From: Bradyrhizobium sp. LTSP849
Lineage (GTDB): Bacteria; Pseudomonadota; Alphaproteobacteria; Rhizobiales; Xanthobacteraceae
Direction of reading: 5' to 3'
DNA length: 64,000 nucleotides
Assembly (NCBI RefSeq): GCF_000938255.1
Contig: NZ_JYMR01000008.1
Location: forward strand, 1 to 64,000
Shown here: positions 63,942-64,000 of the stretch, one piece after another
Position numbering within the stretch: position 1 is the first letter of the stretch
How the letters are laid out: every line of letters begins with the position of its first letter
Position numbers and translations under genes: made by a program
Notes under the pieces: generated by a model
Databases searched by the model: none
What the model saw: the letters and a program-made list of their open reading frames with translations, nothing else
What the model was told of the DNA's origin: nothing

Positions 63942-64000
63942 GGCCCAACTCCTCAACTAATCGCTGAATTGGTCTGTCAGAAACTAGGACCCATTTCGTT

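Overview
The window is GC-rich alphaproteobacterial chromosome, most likely from Bradyrhizobium or a close relative. Evidence includes a phosphatidylcholine synthase, an invasion-associated-locus-B (IalB) family protein, a NasT/NasS nitrate sensor pair, FixK-type boxes and a FixK-like regulator, a sigma-54 promoter in front of assimilatory nitrite reductase, and many short secreted proteins of rhizobial type. Most of it is ordinary housekeeping and transport; there is no CRISPR array and no prophage. The only mobile DNA is the tail of an IS110-type transposase at the left edge.

Layout. 1-6.3 kb: IS110 remnant, a degenerate GGDEF-like protein, a degenerate adenylate-forming protein and a family-5 solute-binding protein (all minus), then an IalB-like protein. 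6.4-13.2 kb: hspQ, an AEC carrier, a UbiH-type hydroxylase, pcs overlapping a TerC-like gene, a quinone oxidoreductase, and argD preceded by what looks like an arginine attenuator (near-leaderless Arg-rich leader peptide, pause hairpin, antiterminator and terminator). 13.4-22.3 kb: two uncharacterised genes, rimO, then nasT-nasS, a sigma-54 promoter, nirA and an iron-sulfur flavoprotein reductase. 22.6-32 kb: the pxpB-pxpC-pxpA 5-oxoprolinase set, an RraA-like protein, a cupin, a glycosyltransferase, secreted proteins and a cyclohexadienyl-dehydratase-like protein. 32.2-37.7 kb: a sugar-type ABC importer with a 2-hydroxyacid dehydrogenase. 38-45.4 kb: an LTXXQ protein, a lone receiver, glucokinase, nicotinamidase, a PhaC-like hydrolase and NAD synthetase. 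45.8-52.1 kb: a TIM-barrel isomerase and a complete peptide-type ABC importer.

The most interesting locus is 52.1-56.5 kb on the minus strand: a compact thiazole/oxazole-modified peptide (TOMM, linear azole peptide) cluster. It holds a 140-residue precursor whose last 50 residues contain 15 cysteines, a single-chain cyclodehydratase (E1-like part fused to YcaO) and a SagB-type FMN dehydrogenase. The precursor leader carries a Sec-signal-like hydrophobic segment followed by an acidic recognition-like segment, which is unusual. A stem-loop lies between precursor and enzyme genes. No exporter, protease or clear immunity gene is in the operon; a two-domain VOC protein is divergent and the peptide importer is convergent.

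56.7-64 kb: the VOC protein, ilvD, a small secreted Cys/Tyr protein, tRNA-Ser(UGA), and a probable low-oxygen block with two FixK boxes (60665 and 61849), an AI-2E family protein, an internally deleted acetate kinase, a two-helix potassium channel and a cysteine-free FixK-like regulator.
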